DNA of 64,000 nucleotides, from contig CM054063.1 in the NCBI GenBank assembly GCA_028641055.1, positions 179,310,756 to 179,374,755 of the forward strand, given 5' to 3'. This stretch comes from Alopecurus myosuroides (taxonomy: Eukaryota > Streptophyta > Magnoliopsida > Poales > Poaceae). The notes beneath the pieces are model-generated. The model did no database searches, had not been told where the DNA came from, and was given only the letters and a program-made list of their open reading frames with translations. Within the stretch, counting starts at the first letter, position 1. Every line of letters begins with the position of its first letter. Shown one piece after another: positions 50,601 to 61,900 of this stretch. Both the position numbers and the translations under genes were made by a program.

Positions 50601-50709
50601 ATTACAAACACATGTTAGTTCAAACAACCATGTTGTTAAAAAAAAATTGTTGGCCCTAATTTTTGTCTTCTTGAGCACAGCACAAGAGTCCAAAAACTGG
50701 GGTGTGACA
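44674..50709 (-). repeat. 3' LTR of the LARD-like element (about 6 kb)
   Basis: Begins (minus strand) TGTCACACCCC at 50709 and ends GGGCCTGCCCTACA-like at 44674. The segment 44674-47745 is nearly identical to 55336-58397, apart from an 11-base indel near 44801 and scattered changes. It includes the homologue of the solo LTR at 702-5340. A TATAAG (minus) lies near 49526. Confidence 0.88.
44958..46422 (-). other. Putative LTR-embedded coding exons, second copy
   Basis: Exon-like blocks matching those of the solo LTR. One starts at 46422 after an AG acceptor and runs to 46360, with a Glu-rich frame ending LLQ. The last is 45025-44958, after CTTGCCAG, in the same phase, with the same 68-nt length and the same Y-A-N-stop ending. 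The donor after 46360 (AAG|GCCAGG) is poor. A better GC-type donor at 46336 would put a stop in the frame, so this copy may be defective. The 5' LTR copy (about 55677-55610) keeps the same last exon with synonymous and conservative changes. Confidence 0.38.
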
Positions 50710-50710
50710 G

Positions 50711-50726
50711 ACCTTCCCCCCTTAAA
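50711..50726 (-). other. Polypurine tract of the LARD-like element
   Basis: Minus strand CTTTTAAGGGGGGAAGG lies just before the LTR start, preceded by aatctcgggacgagattc, a phrase typical of the end of plant Gypsy internal regions. Confidence 0.8.
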
Positions 50727-51481
50727 AGAATCTCGTCCCGAGATTCGCAGGCAAGCGAGAAGAGGGTATGGTAAAAACAACAATGTTAGATGATTTGTTT
50801 ACAAACATGTGTCGATGGTTTGTAACATTATTTACAAGAGCTTCCCCCCTTTGATTTATCTTACCAGAATTCACAGGTAAAAAAGTTTTCCTTTCAAAGG
50901 TTTTGGGTGCCATGCTCTAAACTTGTACTTATTGTTTTCTTAACACCATGTTATCAAACCAGGGTTAGCAAGACCAACTTGTTCCAGAAAAGTTGCTTTT
51001 CTAAGGTACCCCCCAAAACAAGAAATTTCACTTTTCTAAAATCGACAGGAAAGTTCTGGCCACCCATAAGTGGTCACAGAAACCTAGTTTGGCAGGAGTA
51101 TAGGCTACAAACAGCTAGTAGGCTTTCCATGATTTGGAGGAAAGCTCAGAAGCTAGACGTACCCAGGTTTTTCTCGAGTGTTTTGCTGACGTGTGGGACT
51201 GGGCTCACTTGGCAGTCGATGCCCTCCTCGTTTCTCCTTCTCCTTGTGGCCTTTTCTTCTCATCTGGTGTGCACACTTTCAGCATCAGGGTGTCCCGCCC
51301 ACTGTGAGTCCATGATGGGCTGACACCTTGCTGTAGGACTGCTGCGAGTGTGACAGGTTGATGCTCTGGCCACTTGGTGAAGTGGTGCGCGGTGTTTTCG
51401 CGCCATTTATGAGCACTGCGGCTGGATTCTTCGGCTCTTCCCGTGTAGTGCTTGATGAAGGAGAGGGCTCTGCTCTTGCTG

Positions 51482-51488
51482 CTATAAA
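51482..51488 (+). promoter_or_regulatory. TATA box of the antisense ORF
   Basis: ctataaaaagg on the plus strand lies about 40 bases before the ATG at 51524. That spacing leaves a very short 5' leader. Confidence 0.5.
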
Positions 51489-51523
51489 AAGGGTAGCCGA
51501 GGTTCTCTAAATCGCACCACACG

Positions 51524-51919
51524 ATGAGCTTCATTTCCCAGTTAATCAATGACTTCTTTAAGGAGTACGTCTCTCTGCTCGAGCGAGCAAATTTCTTGGA
51601 GCACTTCCTCATCGTGCTATCCTTCAGCTGCTGCTTGGTGGGATCGGTCACAGTGATCCTGGTAGCCATGATCTTCGCATGCTGGGACATCCACGACTGG
51701 TGGTATGGTACCCGGAACAAGACCGTGGTGGAAGAAAGACGAACTGTGGTGCCGGTGGTTGCGCCAGTGGAGGCTCACGCTGGTGGCACTAAGCCTGGAA
51801 GACTGGAGGGAATCCGTCGTCGACTGACTCGGGGTTCTGCATCAGGTGAGAGTGGCTCACCTGTTGGGACGCGTAGAGTTAAACGAAAACTTTTCCTACG
51901 CGGTACTCCCAAGATCTAG
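51524..51919 (+). CDS. Antisense membrane-protein ORF in the LARD internal region
   Basis: Reads against the element. The start MSFISQLINDFFKEY is followed by a transmembrane segment (about residues 27-50, HFLIVLSFSCCLVGSVTVIL), an aromatic DIHDWWYG, a run of EERRTVVPVVAPV, and an Arg-rich tail. A TATA box precedes the ATG. A solo LTR inserted at 51862, so the present frame runs into that LTR and ends at 51919. Before insertion it would have ended at TAG 53204-53206, giving about 115 residues. A sense-strand frame of 171 codons overlaps it (51720-51205). I prefer the antisense one because of its promoter and domain-like layout. No known family. Plant Gypsy elements with antisense ORFs are known (for example Grande), but I cannot show homology. 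Confidence 0.45.
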   Translation: MSFISQLINDFFKEYVSLLERANFLEHFLIVLSFSCCLVGSVTVILVAMIFACWDIHDWWYGTRNKTVVEERRTVVPVVAPVEAHAGGTKPGRLEGIRRRLTRGSASGESGSPVGTRRVKRKLFLRGTPKI

Positions 51920-53191
51920 CCAAGGTAGAAGGCCACGATGATTACCACTAGACGCGCAGGTGCGGATTATCGATGCAGCGCGTCGGGGCAGTGCAGTCCC
52001 ACGATCCGATCCGGCCGATCCAATCCCTCGAACGTCGAAGTGCTGAACGTACAGCACCTCTGCCGGTATCCACACGTACGAGGAGGAGCTCCGACGGCAG
52101 ACTGCTAGGTCTGGTGCGACGGCTGGACTGAGTGGGGCTAGGGTTCCCAACGCATGGGAGAGTGGACTAACGTGCCCGCTGGGCAACCTGCGCCCCTCTT
52201 TATATAGCGTATGGTAATGGGCTGCACAACACTTGTGGCCCATTCCCTCTGTGAGTCCGACTCACTAACTCAGTCCATTTCAGGCATGGGTCCAACCCAA
52301 CCAATACTTGCTCCCGCTCTTAAGTGTGCGACCCTGCAGGCTCATGGCGACTTGGACACGATTGGAGTCCAACTCCCAATCGATCAATCGGTAGCGGCTC
52401 CTAGCAGAACGTGCCGACTCCCAAGTCCCATTGAGTCATGACGACATACCTTTCAATGTGATATTCATCTTAGTCCTTTTTGCCTCACGATATACCTTGT
52501 CAAACTATAGGCGATTTATCGTCATCCCTTAAATAGTTCAACTCTCTTCTCGATCCGTGATATACGATTCATCTGACTAACTCTTAGTCAACCGACACAG
52601 TTAACACTTAACTGAGTTGCGCATGGCCATGCTTCCTGAATCATATCACTCGAGAGGGCCCAGAGAATATCTCTCCATTCGGAGGGGCAAAATCCCATCT
52701 TGATTATCCACATCACGCAGCTTGCTTCTCATTCGACCCGAACTCTGCCTTTATAGTTGCCTTGCCACAGAACAACGTTTGACAGAACCTAAGTCGGTGA
52801 TCCACAACTCGGATTGTGCGACAACCTCAGGTCTAAGGATTACATTGATTGAGACATGCAAATGACGACTTGATCGTTGCATCTCAATGTGGGTCAGTCC
52901 GACTTGCTAAACTCTTTAGCCAAGTCCGTGAACGTTGGAATGGCATCACCATGCCCATGACAAGTGGAACCGTGTCATCAGCCAACACTCACATTAGTCT
53001 AGGGTGTGTGTCCAGCACAACCTTAACGACCAAGGACAATTAGTATGAACAACATGAATACATAGTTCCACAATCGAATCACATATTCAATGACATATAT
53101 CAGATGTTCAAACCAAAGGACAACTTAATAACTTTATGAATACATTGGGAATTACATCATCTATGATTGCCTCTAGGGCATATTCCCAACG
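51862..53191 (-). mobile_element. Copia solo LTR (BARE/Angela group)
   Basis: 1330 bp, with TGTTGGG at the left and CCCAACG at the right (final base changed from A). Exact target duplication TCACC at 51857-51861 and 53192-53196. Minus-strand start GTTGGGAATATGCCCTAGAGG matches the BARE/Angela group. No internal region remains. It carries a TATA-like tatatagc near 52200 (minus orientation TATAAAGAGG). Confidence 0.88.
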
Positions 53192-53196
53192 TCACC

Positions 53197-53535
53197 TTCC
53201 AACTAGGCCCCCATCAGTGAGAGCTTGGTAAGGTTAGGGTCTACACTAAAATGGGTGTAGCGGTCTGTGCTGGGAGTCAGACTTGTATCTTATTTTTCTG
53301 AAGCTTTTACCTGTTGGTGTAATGTTATTTCCGGAGTAATGTATCTCTTTGGAGTTTCTAAAAGACTTGTAGTTCTACCAACTCCGTAAGATGGCAACAA
53401 TTTTATGCGGCAAAAGTTTAATTTACTCTGGAGAGGGGGTGGTATACAAAAATTTAGATGGAGGTTTTGGTTAGTATCGTTAGATTTTATCTGGTCCGAC
53501 GTGACACTTCTAGTGTTCCATTTACGTCGGGTTTC
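53197..53535. other. LARD internal region, no sense gene
   Basis: Holds the pre-insertion stop of the antisense ORF (53204-53206) and what would be its 3' end. No sense-strand gene is seen. Confidence 0.4.
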
Positions 53536-54096
53536 TCAAGGTATAACGACAAGCAAGAAAGGGGGTTCACAGGTTTGGTTCGAAAACGTACCATTGGCTA
53601 TGGCATGAGTTGCAGATGCTTCTGCAACACCATCTTGGTCTCGAGGTCCACTCATCAGATTCTTGCGTTTCTTACGGGATGGACCTTGGCGTTCTTGGGG
53701 TTCATCAGGATGAGCTAGGATATGGTACTTCTTGGGGCAATCACGAGCAAAGTGTCCTTCCTGTCCACAGGTAAAGCAACCCGTGGTTCTAGGCTTGACC
53801 TTCACACGCCTCCTTGAAGATTGTGGCATCGCAGGCAAAACGTTGCGAGTCACCCATGAACTAGTTTCTCCTGGCGTCACTGTCTTCCTTTTGCGGCTCT
53901 CTTCAGCAAGCAGTTGCTGGTATTCTCTCATAAGGAAAGCAGTATTCTCAGCGTTGGTGATGACAAGTTGAGTCAACTGTTCCAGGGCAACACGGGTGGC
54001 AAAGTGTTCAGCATGAGCGGCTTCACTTCCTTCCCTCAGCAGAGCAAACAGTTGAGCCACTGTCGGCTCAGGTGATGGAGGTAGATTGCTGGCCAT
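53536..54096 (-). CDS. Gag-like zinc-knuckle protein of the LARD-like element
   Basis: ATG at 54096 (MASNLPPSPEPTVAQLFALL). The frame is open further upstream to 54285, but this Met fits a protein start better. A helical N-terminal half (AEHFATRVALEQLTQLVITN) is followed by a Lys/Arg stretch and a CCHC zinc knuckle CFTCGQEGHFARDC (about residues 120-133), the nucleic-acid-binding motif of retroviral and Gypsy gag. The capsid-like gag core is absent, so this is a shortened gag. It lies downstream of a coiled-coil ORF in the same orientation, and no pol follows. It may supply RNA binding for packaging; the rest would have to come from a partner element. Confidence 0.65.
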   Translation of the reverse strand: MASNLPPSPEPTVAQLFALLREGSEAAHAEHFATRVALEQLTQLVITNAENTAFLMREYQQLLAEESRKRKTVTPGETSSWVTRNVLPAMPQSSRRRVKVKPRTTGCFTCGQEGHFARDCPKKYHILAHPDEPQERQGPSRKKRKNLMSGPRDQDGVAEASATHAIANGTFSNQTCEPPFLLVVIP

Positions 54097-54426
54097 GCTG
54101 AAGACAAGGAATGGTGTAAGGCGAGAACGAATAAAGGTGGTTTTGGTTTTCTTTACTGGTGACACATACCGGCTCATAACGGAGATGAGAACGATATATA
54201 CCACAACAACGAGCAAACGTCGAAGAAACAAACGCCAACTCAAACCAAGATTAACATACGCATGAAACGGAATCTTAGCAAGCATACTTAACTTAAGGGT
54301 TCACAAGGCTACAGCATAAGGCTTACAACACAACTAGTACACTCCAAGTTCTAACAGAGTTCACACAATGCAGACAAACAAGCGTCTCGGTGGGGATTAC
54401 ACAACTCCTAACACCCTGCGGCCATC

Positions 54427-55098
54427 CTAAGTGCTCGAGGAAGCGCGTAGCTGTTCCTCCAGCTCTTCAACTCTGGCCTTGCTGGCTGCAAGCTGAAGCT
54501 GAAGGGCTCTCACTCTTGTGCGGTGCTAGGAGTCAGTGTACTTCATGGTCTTCTTCAGTACCTTGAGACGACGCTCGGTAACCGAAGATGCACCAAGATC
54601 GGCTTCTAGTTGATCTATCTCCCTTCCTCGCAGGTCATAATCTGCCCTTACTTTATCAAGGGAGAGTTGGGTGTTGTATAGCTGTCCCTCCAAGTGCTGG
54701 AAGTGACGAGCAAACACAAAGTCTCTAGTGACTTCTACTGGCCTGTCATCCTCGTCGCGTCTTCCAAAGTATCTATAAGGGGTTCCTGCAAACTTGTCGC
54801 GAAAGAAGTTCGCGAGCTTGGCAATGGTCAGCTGCATCACTCTAAGGATACCATCTTCCCAACTGTTCTCCACGACTTCCCAAATGATCTCTGGGGTTGA
54901 CGGTGCTAGCAAAGGTGCACGGATGGTGCAGACCACCAACCAGGACAACTCTCGTCCATCATGGTGAATCTGGGCTCCCTTCAACTCAGGTGTGGGACGA
55001 CCGATAAGATGAGCCATCTTGATCAAATCCTCCTCAAAACGGCGGTAGCAAGGTGCATGCGATCCCAGCCGGAAGGACTTGGTGAAGATAACTTCCAT
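54427..55098 (-). CDS. Unknown coiled-coil ORF of the LARD-like element, one in-frame TAG
   Basis: First ORF after the primer-binding site. Starts MEVIFTKSFRLGSH at 55098. It has a mixed globular part (GRELSWLVVCTIRAPLLAP; IIWEVVENSWEDGILRVMQL; YRYFGRRDEDDRPVEVTRDF) and a C-terminal coiled coil (LEGQLYNTQLSLDKVRADYD onwards). A TAG at 54528-54526 interrupts the coiled coil; the same frame continues as helix (LQLQLAASKARVEELEEQL) to TAG 54429-54427. A CAG to TAG change would explain the stop. No known family. Together with the zinc-knuckle ORF it may form a split gag. Confidence 0.5.
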
Positions 55099-55317
55099 CT
55101 ACACAAGATTTTAAAGTGGGTTAAGTTAGGTAATAGTGTGCAAAATTTTAAGATGCTCCTTTTTAACTTGAGTGTAAAAAGAGTTTCTTGAAACACAGAG
55201 GGGGTGGAGTAGAGAACCCTTTTGAAAAATAGTCATCTTAGTGACCTGGTTTTGTTTACTTCCATTGTCAGGGTAATAGCTAACGTCCATGCTAACTAAG
55301 GTCTCCTAAGGTCAGGA

Positions 55318-55333
55318 TAGCTCTGATACCAAC
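55318..55333 (-). other. Primer-binding site of the LARD-like element (tRNA-Met)
   Basis: Minus strand GAGTTGGTATCAGAGC starts directly after the 5' LTR end ...CCCTACA. TGGTATCAGAGC is the initiator tRNA-Met complement. Confidence 0.88.
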
Positions 55334-55335
55334 TC

Positions 55336-58300
55336 TGTAGGGCCTGCCCTTCGAACCATTGTTCAAGGACACCCCTGATATGCATACATTCACGATCCCA
55401 GGAAATTCAGTCGTGAACAACATATCAAGCTGGTACACAGATACAATATCCATTACACGGTTACAAAGACGCATGGTCATCTGACCAAGACTACACGGTT
55501 GTCACGCAGGACAACACACAACACACCCAGCGGAAGACTAAACACACACAAAACGCGGTAGAGCCCAAGTCACGCCTTAACCTACAGGCTGCTGACCTGG
55601 AGACGATCCTAGTTCGCATAGCCATCATCTCCGTACTCCTCTTCGTAGATCTTCTGCTGAGACTCCTTCTCAAGATCTGGCAAGTAGATACCAGGGGCGA
55701 AACCATAATGAGTACATTTGAATGTACTCAGCAAGACATCCATCATGTAACTTACCAGAGATGCAAGTATGCTTATATGGTGTAATAGGTAGGCTATAAA
55801 TAGGGTTCACTAGCAATGGTGTTCATATAGGATGACACCACAGTTGCAGTCGAGTTAATCTGTATCTTTGCTGAAGAAGATACTTCAGAAGAGAATAGTA
55901 TAGCTTTGTTTCTCTTGTCGATATCGCATGTACAAGAGGTTTTATAAAACCTTATTAGAAGAAAGTTTTCTCTTTGCAAAACTTCTTGGAATCCATTTCC
56001 AGATGTTTGCTTAGAGAAGAAAGATTTTCTCTGCAAAACTTCTTGTAAAACAACTTCTGGCTTTTCATCATCGGTACCTCCACGGTACCAGGTTTCCTTC
56101 CTTTACGAACTTCCCGAGTTCAATACTCTTTTGAAAACATCCTTTTGAAAACATTGACACAATGCTAGCTACATGGCCATTCAACTGTCCATATCCGAGG
56201 ACGCGGCTTCTTCGAAAAAGTTGTACTCTGCAGAGGTGTACACATCCACCAGATACAGTACACCTCCCGTGAATAACCACGGACTGTAACAACAGTATGT
56301 GAAACATCAGATCACTGATCATAACCTTCCACTATGTTCAAGCTAGAGTGTGTCTATCTCTCAGTTGAGTTTTACCGGTCATCCCCGGCACCAAGCTAAT
56401 CCCTGCCAGCCAGAATGCCTCAACTGATGCGACCGGAGGTGAACTTAATCCCACACTTTTTATGTCTCAACATTGGGAGTTTTGGCGACAATTAGGTTCA
56501 AGGGATTCCGTCCCTTATAGCGTTTGAGATAGGACACACACTAACAAGAACAAACTTCCAGTTAAGCCTCGTGCCCATGTTGGGGTAGGGTGGCAGTACG
56601 GTAAAGGTTGTCCGGCGAAGACTAGGTTATGTGTCATTTTTGAAAACACCTTTTTCCCAAAAATGACCACTTCCACATTCCTCCGAAGAATAAGGATCCG
56701 CCTTTTCTCCAGGTTTTCCATAAAGCCTTTGTTTTGCAAAAACACAATTTTAGGGTGTCCACTTAAGGACTAATATATTTGATGGAAATAAATACCATAT
56801 GGTGGCTTATGGGCTTGGTAACACCAAGTTTCATCTACTGACATAGTAGTATATATATAATAGTAGTAGTATTCACTCAAAAATAGTTTTTTGGAAATCA
56901 AAGTTTTTGTAAAACTTTTCAGAAGTAAAACATGCATGATAGATAATGATAAGTGTAATTATAACAGCAAGCATCAGGATGGCTTGCCTCAAGTCTCTTA
57001 ATGTCCCTGGCCTTGAAGTAGCTTGAACTTGACGCACAGCTCCACAACTGCTTCTTCTTCTCTTTCTTCGTTTTCTAGCGTCGTAAAAGAATACAAGACA
57101 CACACTCAGGTCTAAAAGACACATAACTAAGCTAAACAACACATACAGCAAGCAAAAGTATAATAGCGCAAACTCACAAACGTTATCGAGAAAACTGCCT
57201 CACAAAGCTCTCAGGGTACAAAACTACCGCCAGACAAACATATGGTTCAGGAAACCATATCCCACATCTTACATACCACATATGGAGTGGTGTACCACTC
57301 TCATAATAAGATATCTAAGAATCTAGAAATATATCTTGTGGGTGCAAAAGGTTAGGTTACTAAGGTAAAAACAAACAGACAGAACAATACCCATGGCAGT
57401 GGGTATTACTCACCACAAGCAACTATCACTTAATGAGTATATGATTTTAGTTGGATGTTTTAGTTTCATAAGATACTCTTAAGCACAACAACAACACTAG
57501 CACAACAAATAACACAAGCATGACACTCATGCTAAGGTGCACACTCAGACAATTTCCAAACAACAGGTAAACACACCACAGATGAATAGGCTATTTATTT
57601 ACTACCTTAGGGTTTACTTGAAGTTTTGGAATCCATAAATCATGAAGATTTTACAAACAACCAGTAGCTAATAACCAAAGAATCAAGTCATAAAAATAAT
57701 CTAAAACACCATCTTCACTCAAGATAATACTCCTATTAAACAGGCATAAAACAGGACTGCACTAATAGCATACTAGTATGGAAAATCGACACAAGCATGC
57801 TATAAGTAATAATTATTAATCTACAACCATAGCACATGCAGCTAAATAATTTAGGGCATCATAACAGAAATTCTACTTCCTACACATGCTATAATAAACT
57901 CATACACTCATAAAATAAAAGATGACAAAACTATAGCTAAATTCACCACTTTCTAGTGGTGACACTAGTTCAATACTAGAGAAGCAAACAATGCTATCAT
58001 GATGCTTAAATCTAAACAAGAAAGTAATGATCATAAATGTAACTAATAACAGTACACAAATCATACTCATGCTAGGAAGCAAGAACATCAAAATAATTCC
58101 ATGAACCAACTATTAAGCATGCACAAATTAATTCCAGCAATTTATGTTTTCTCTAACCACTACTAGCAATCCAACAATGTATAACTCACACAACCAGTAG
58201 ATATGCAATTGATGAAAAGTTATATAAACCCTTTCAAAAATCCAAACACTCAATTTAAATTCATTCACAACCAATCTATCAATCACAAGGAATTTAGTTT

Positions 58301-58397
58301 AGTTGCAAACAATTTAATTTGGCAATCAATAGTGAATCGTTGCTTAACATGATACCCCTAAGGAATATTATGCTAACAAATGGATCACATCTAACAT
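55336..58397 (-). repeat. 5' LTR of the LARD-like element, interrupted
   Basis: 3062 bp, matching 44674-47745. The match breaks at aacat (58393-58397), where the next element begins with TGTCGG. The remainder should lie beyond the inserted element, outside the window. Confidence 0.9.
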
Positions 58398-58957
58398 TGT
58401 CGGATATATACTGAATAGGGGTATAGAAGATGGTAGACAAAGAGCCGGACTACCAGGTTGGCCTACATGGTAATGGGCTTAGGTCCATTGGGCGGCCCAG
58501 TAGTCCGACGCGCAGAAGCCGGATTCTAGAAGAACCCGGATCACGGCCCGCGTGATCTGGCTTGGAGGAGAAGACGGATTCCTTACTTTCCAAGTCACAA
58601 GTTAAACGTAGTCTTCTAGGTTTCCTGTTCTGTAAGCCCTAATCCGGCTATTATATAAAGCCGGACGGGAGATAGATTAAACAAGCACAAGTTAGACACA
58701 AGTTCAAGCTCTACGCAACTCGCCGAGAAGTTCATCCTCGCCGAGTAGCTAGATCTATTCCCTCACACTGTAACCCTGTTATACGGGCTTTAGTCCCAAT
58801 TAGTGAGAAGTGCAGGAGTAGGTACGCCGTACTGTCGCGACGTACCGAACCTGGGTAAAATCCCGTGTTCTGTGTTACTACGCTATCCCGTTACCCCACG
58901 TCTCTACCGTAGTCTCATGGCACCCCCGTCTATGAAAACTACTACGATGTCTCGACA
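58398..58957 (+). repeat. 5' LTR of the Tat/Retand-type element
   Basis: 560 bp with TGTCG...CGACA inverted termini. TATATAAAG at 58652-58660 is its TATA box, followed by ccggacgg and a leader. Ends next to the PBS. Confidence 0.88.
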
Positions 58958-61900
58958 GGTGGCGCCCACCGTGGGGCAAACGACGTCAGGCGTGAAATTC
59001 CGATCTGGGATACTCGGCGGAATTGGAAGATCAATCACTGTCGGAAGCTTGGAATTCGACGACGACGTCGGGCGCTTCCTCGACAACGGATCCTACATAC
59101 CGGCGCAAAACCACCTGGTAAGTGCCTGCGTGTTACCGATTGGATCTGCTAACATCTTTATCGGACTAACTGCAGAAGCAATGGGGTTTTGCGGTGGAAG
59201 TAAATCTATCCCACCCGCCCTATACCCAGTCGAAGACGACTATGATCTCGGATTCTGCTCAGATCGCCGACAAAACAGTGATACACACTTTATCGGCATG
59301 GTGCAATCCGAAATCGCTGAAAACACGGATGACGGAAATCCCGTGCAAAAGGCAGATAACAACCTACCCGTCGTAGAGACGGAAGAACAAATACCCGTCA
59401 CAGAGACGGAAGATCCGACACCCGTCAACCAGACGATGAACTCGGAAGCAGAGTCCGTGCTTGCCGCCATTGAGGCGAGATTGGAGTCGGAAACCGGATC
59501 GGATAACTTCGACTCCGAAGACGAAGACGAGGATGCCTTCGTAAGAAAGGTTAAGTCCTTTCAAGAGGGATTCCATGAAGTGCTAATGGCAAAACCAGCT
59601 GATACAACGGGTGCCGACAGCCAGGAAAGCCCTAAAACCCCTCCGCCAGTGGAAGAGAGAGAAGACGGAGAAACTTCTCCGATATTCCCCAATGTTAAGG
59701 AGATGACAGAAGATGAGCCTGTCAAAAAACCTCCTTCTTCCAAGAAAAAGCACCGTGCTTCTAAAAAACTCCAATACAAACTCCGGAAGAAAAAATCAGC
59801 CGATCTCGCTGATGAAAACCTGGAAGTTGGAGATATTAGCGGCACAAAGCCCGCGGAAAAGAAATCTAAGGAAATCACTGCTCCGCCAATGACGGAACAG
59901 GAAGAGCAAGAGCTATTACAAACACCAGTGGGACCAGATGAACCCCCTGAGATGCTGGAAGCCAGGAGACAAGCTTTCCAACGGCAACAGCAACATCTGC
60001 TTAGATCTCGGCAACATCTTCAACAAACCCATAATGACATCAAAGTCATGAAGGAAGAAATAGAGGAGTACGAGAGAAAGCATAGATCTGCCTTAAAACC
60101 TACAAGGTTACCCGGAATCGCAAGACCGGAAGAACTGCCGCCAAAAGAAAGGTTCTATAACCCATCTTGGCAAAAGCAGTTAAACGGCAAAGATGCCAAG
60201 GGCGAACCAATATACAAAACCGCAGCAGAAAACGCGGAGGCAGCGTTCGCCATCCTAAACAATGATCTGTACTCCAACGGGGAAAAACTCCAGGGGGTGT
60301 ATGCTTTCTTAGGAAAAGCATTACAGCAGCAGCAGCGAGGCCAAGAACGATCAGGGAGGCTGCATGATAATTCCGCCCTCTGTAAAATAGTTACTTGCGC
60401 TGCTGGAGCACCTGGACCGGAAGAACCCGGAGATTCGGATAAAAAAGAGGATCCGAGAAAGGACAAGAAAAACCCCGACAACCGGGACGCAGCGTCTAGA
60501 ACCGGACCTCATCTCCCGAAAGATGGATACAAACCACACGATCGGGAAGACAAACACCGGAATGACGGCAAAATAATGCCACCTCCGAGAAACCCAGCTG
60601 AAAAAGCGGGAAGATATGATATACCTCACAGACGTGAAAGATCCCGGACACCTCCTAAGGATAAGGAAAGGCATAGAAGCAGAACTCTGCCTAAAGGACG
60701 TGAACACGGAAGAGATAGAGACAACCTCGGAAAAGCGCGTCCGCGCAACAATGGAAAAGAAAGGAGCAGATCCCCTTCTGTCCATTCAGCCGGGAGATAT
60801 TCTGCACACATTGATAGAGCAGAAAAGGATGATCTATACTTTGGTCCTAAATGTTTTACTGACAGGATCCGAAGGATAACCCTGCATTCTGGCTTCGCCA
60901 AAGTTGGTCCAACCTACCAAAAGTATACCGGCAGTACAAACCCGGATACCTGGCTCTCAGATTATTATACAGCCGTCCAAATCAACAATGGGACAAACCT
61001 GGAAGCTGTCAAGTTTCTTCCCCTAATGTTGCTAGACGGAGCCAGAGATTGGATCAATGGTTTACCATCAAGAACTGTCGACAGTTGGGATGATATGGCG
61101 AGAGTATTCACTCAGCATTTTCGGGGAACATACAAACGCCCAAATAGCATCAACCAGCTGAACCGTTGCACCCAATTTGAGGACGAACCATACGTGGATT
61201 TCATCTCCAGATGGACTGCAATGAAGAATAGTTGCTCTGGAGTAACTGACGTACAAGCAATGCATGCTTTCGTCAATGGCCTAAAACCCGGACTTGTACC
61301 GTTCATGGTTGGTTCTAAACAGCACAAAGATCTCGGATCTATGCTTACAACCGCCAATGAGCATGCTGCAGCCGAAGATGATATCAGAGCAAGAGGAGGC
61401 AATATTGAGTCACTAATACTCGCCAAGAAAACCCCTCGTTCTGACAAAAAAGGAACTCCAGAGTCAACGACAAAGCCCAAGGAGGTCAACATAGCCTTTG
61501 GAGGAGAAAAGGTGAATAAGTGGAAAGGCCGCAGTCCAGATCCAATCAATTACACTCCCGAAGAATGGGAGAGAATTAAGTCGGAACCCTGCGTCCACCA
61601 CTCGCAATTTGGGAAACCAACCCACACAAACGCGCAATGCCGGCTAAACAAGCATATGAAAGGAAATGCAGGATCCGGAAATAAGGGGAAGGGTTCCAAA
61701 AGGAAACCTGCCAAACAAAAGCCAGAAGCTGAAAAAGAAGACAGTGAATCGGACACTGATGACAAAATCCAAGAACAACAGCGAAAGGGCGAACCCAAAT
61801 TTCCGAGAGTTGACGGAGAAGCAATGTTAACTTTCTTAGCAACCCCGTCAGCAAAGGTGGCCAAAAGAACACTTCGGGAGATAAACGCAGTTGTTCCTGC

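Larger units (their letters stand above)
44674..58397 (-). mobile_element. LARD-like non-autonomous Gypsy element with giant LTRs (incomplete)
   Basis: 3' LTR 44674-50709, internal region 50710-55335, 5' LTR from 55336 onwards (split at 58398). Termini are TGT...ACA. The primer-binding site and polypurine tract fix the minus orientation. The internal region (about 3.3 kb without the nested solo LTR) has no protease, RT or integrase. It has a coiled-coil ORF, a zinc-knuckle gag-like ORF and an antisense ORF. LTR and internal lengths fit the Triticeae LARD class (Sukkula-like); the family name is from memory. Left flank TGGTT should recur after the right end, outside the window. Confidence 0.8.

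Noticed and set aside
51205..51720. 171-codon sense-strand frame in the LARD internal region
   Set aside because: No domain seen. It overlaps the antisense ORF that has a TATA box and a transmembrane segment. Kept as an alternative only.
61112..61549. 145-codon and similar minus-strand frames under the Tat/Retand gag
   Set aside because: Antisense shadows of a clear gag gene; no promoter or domain.
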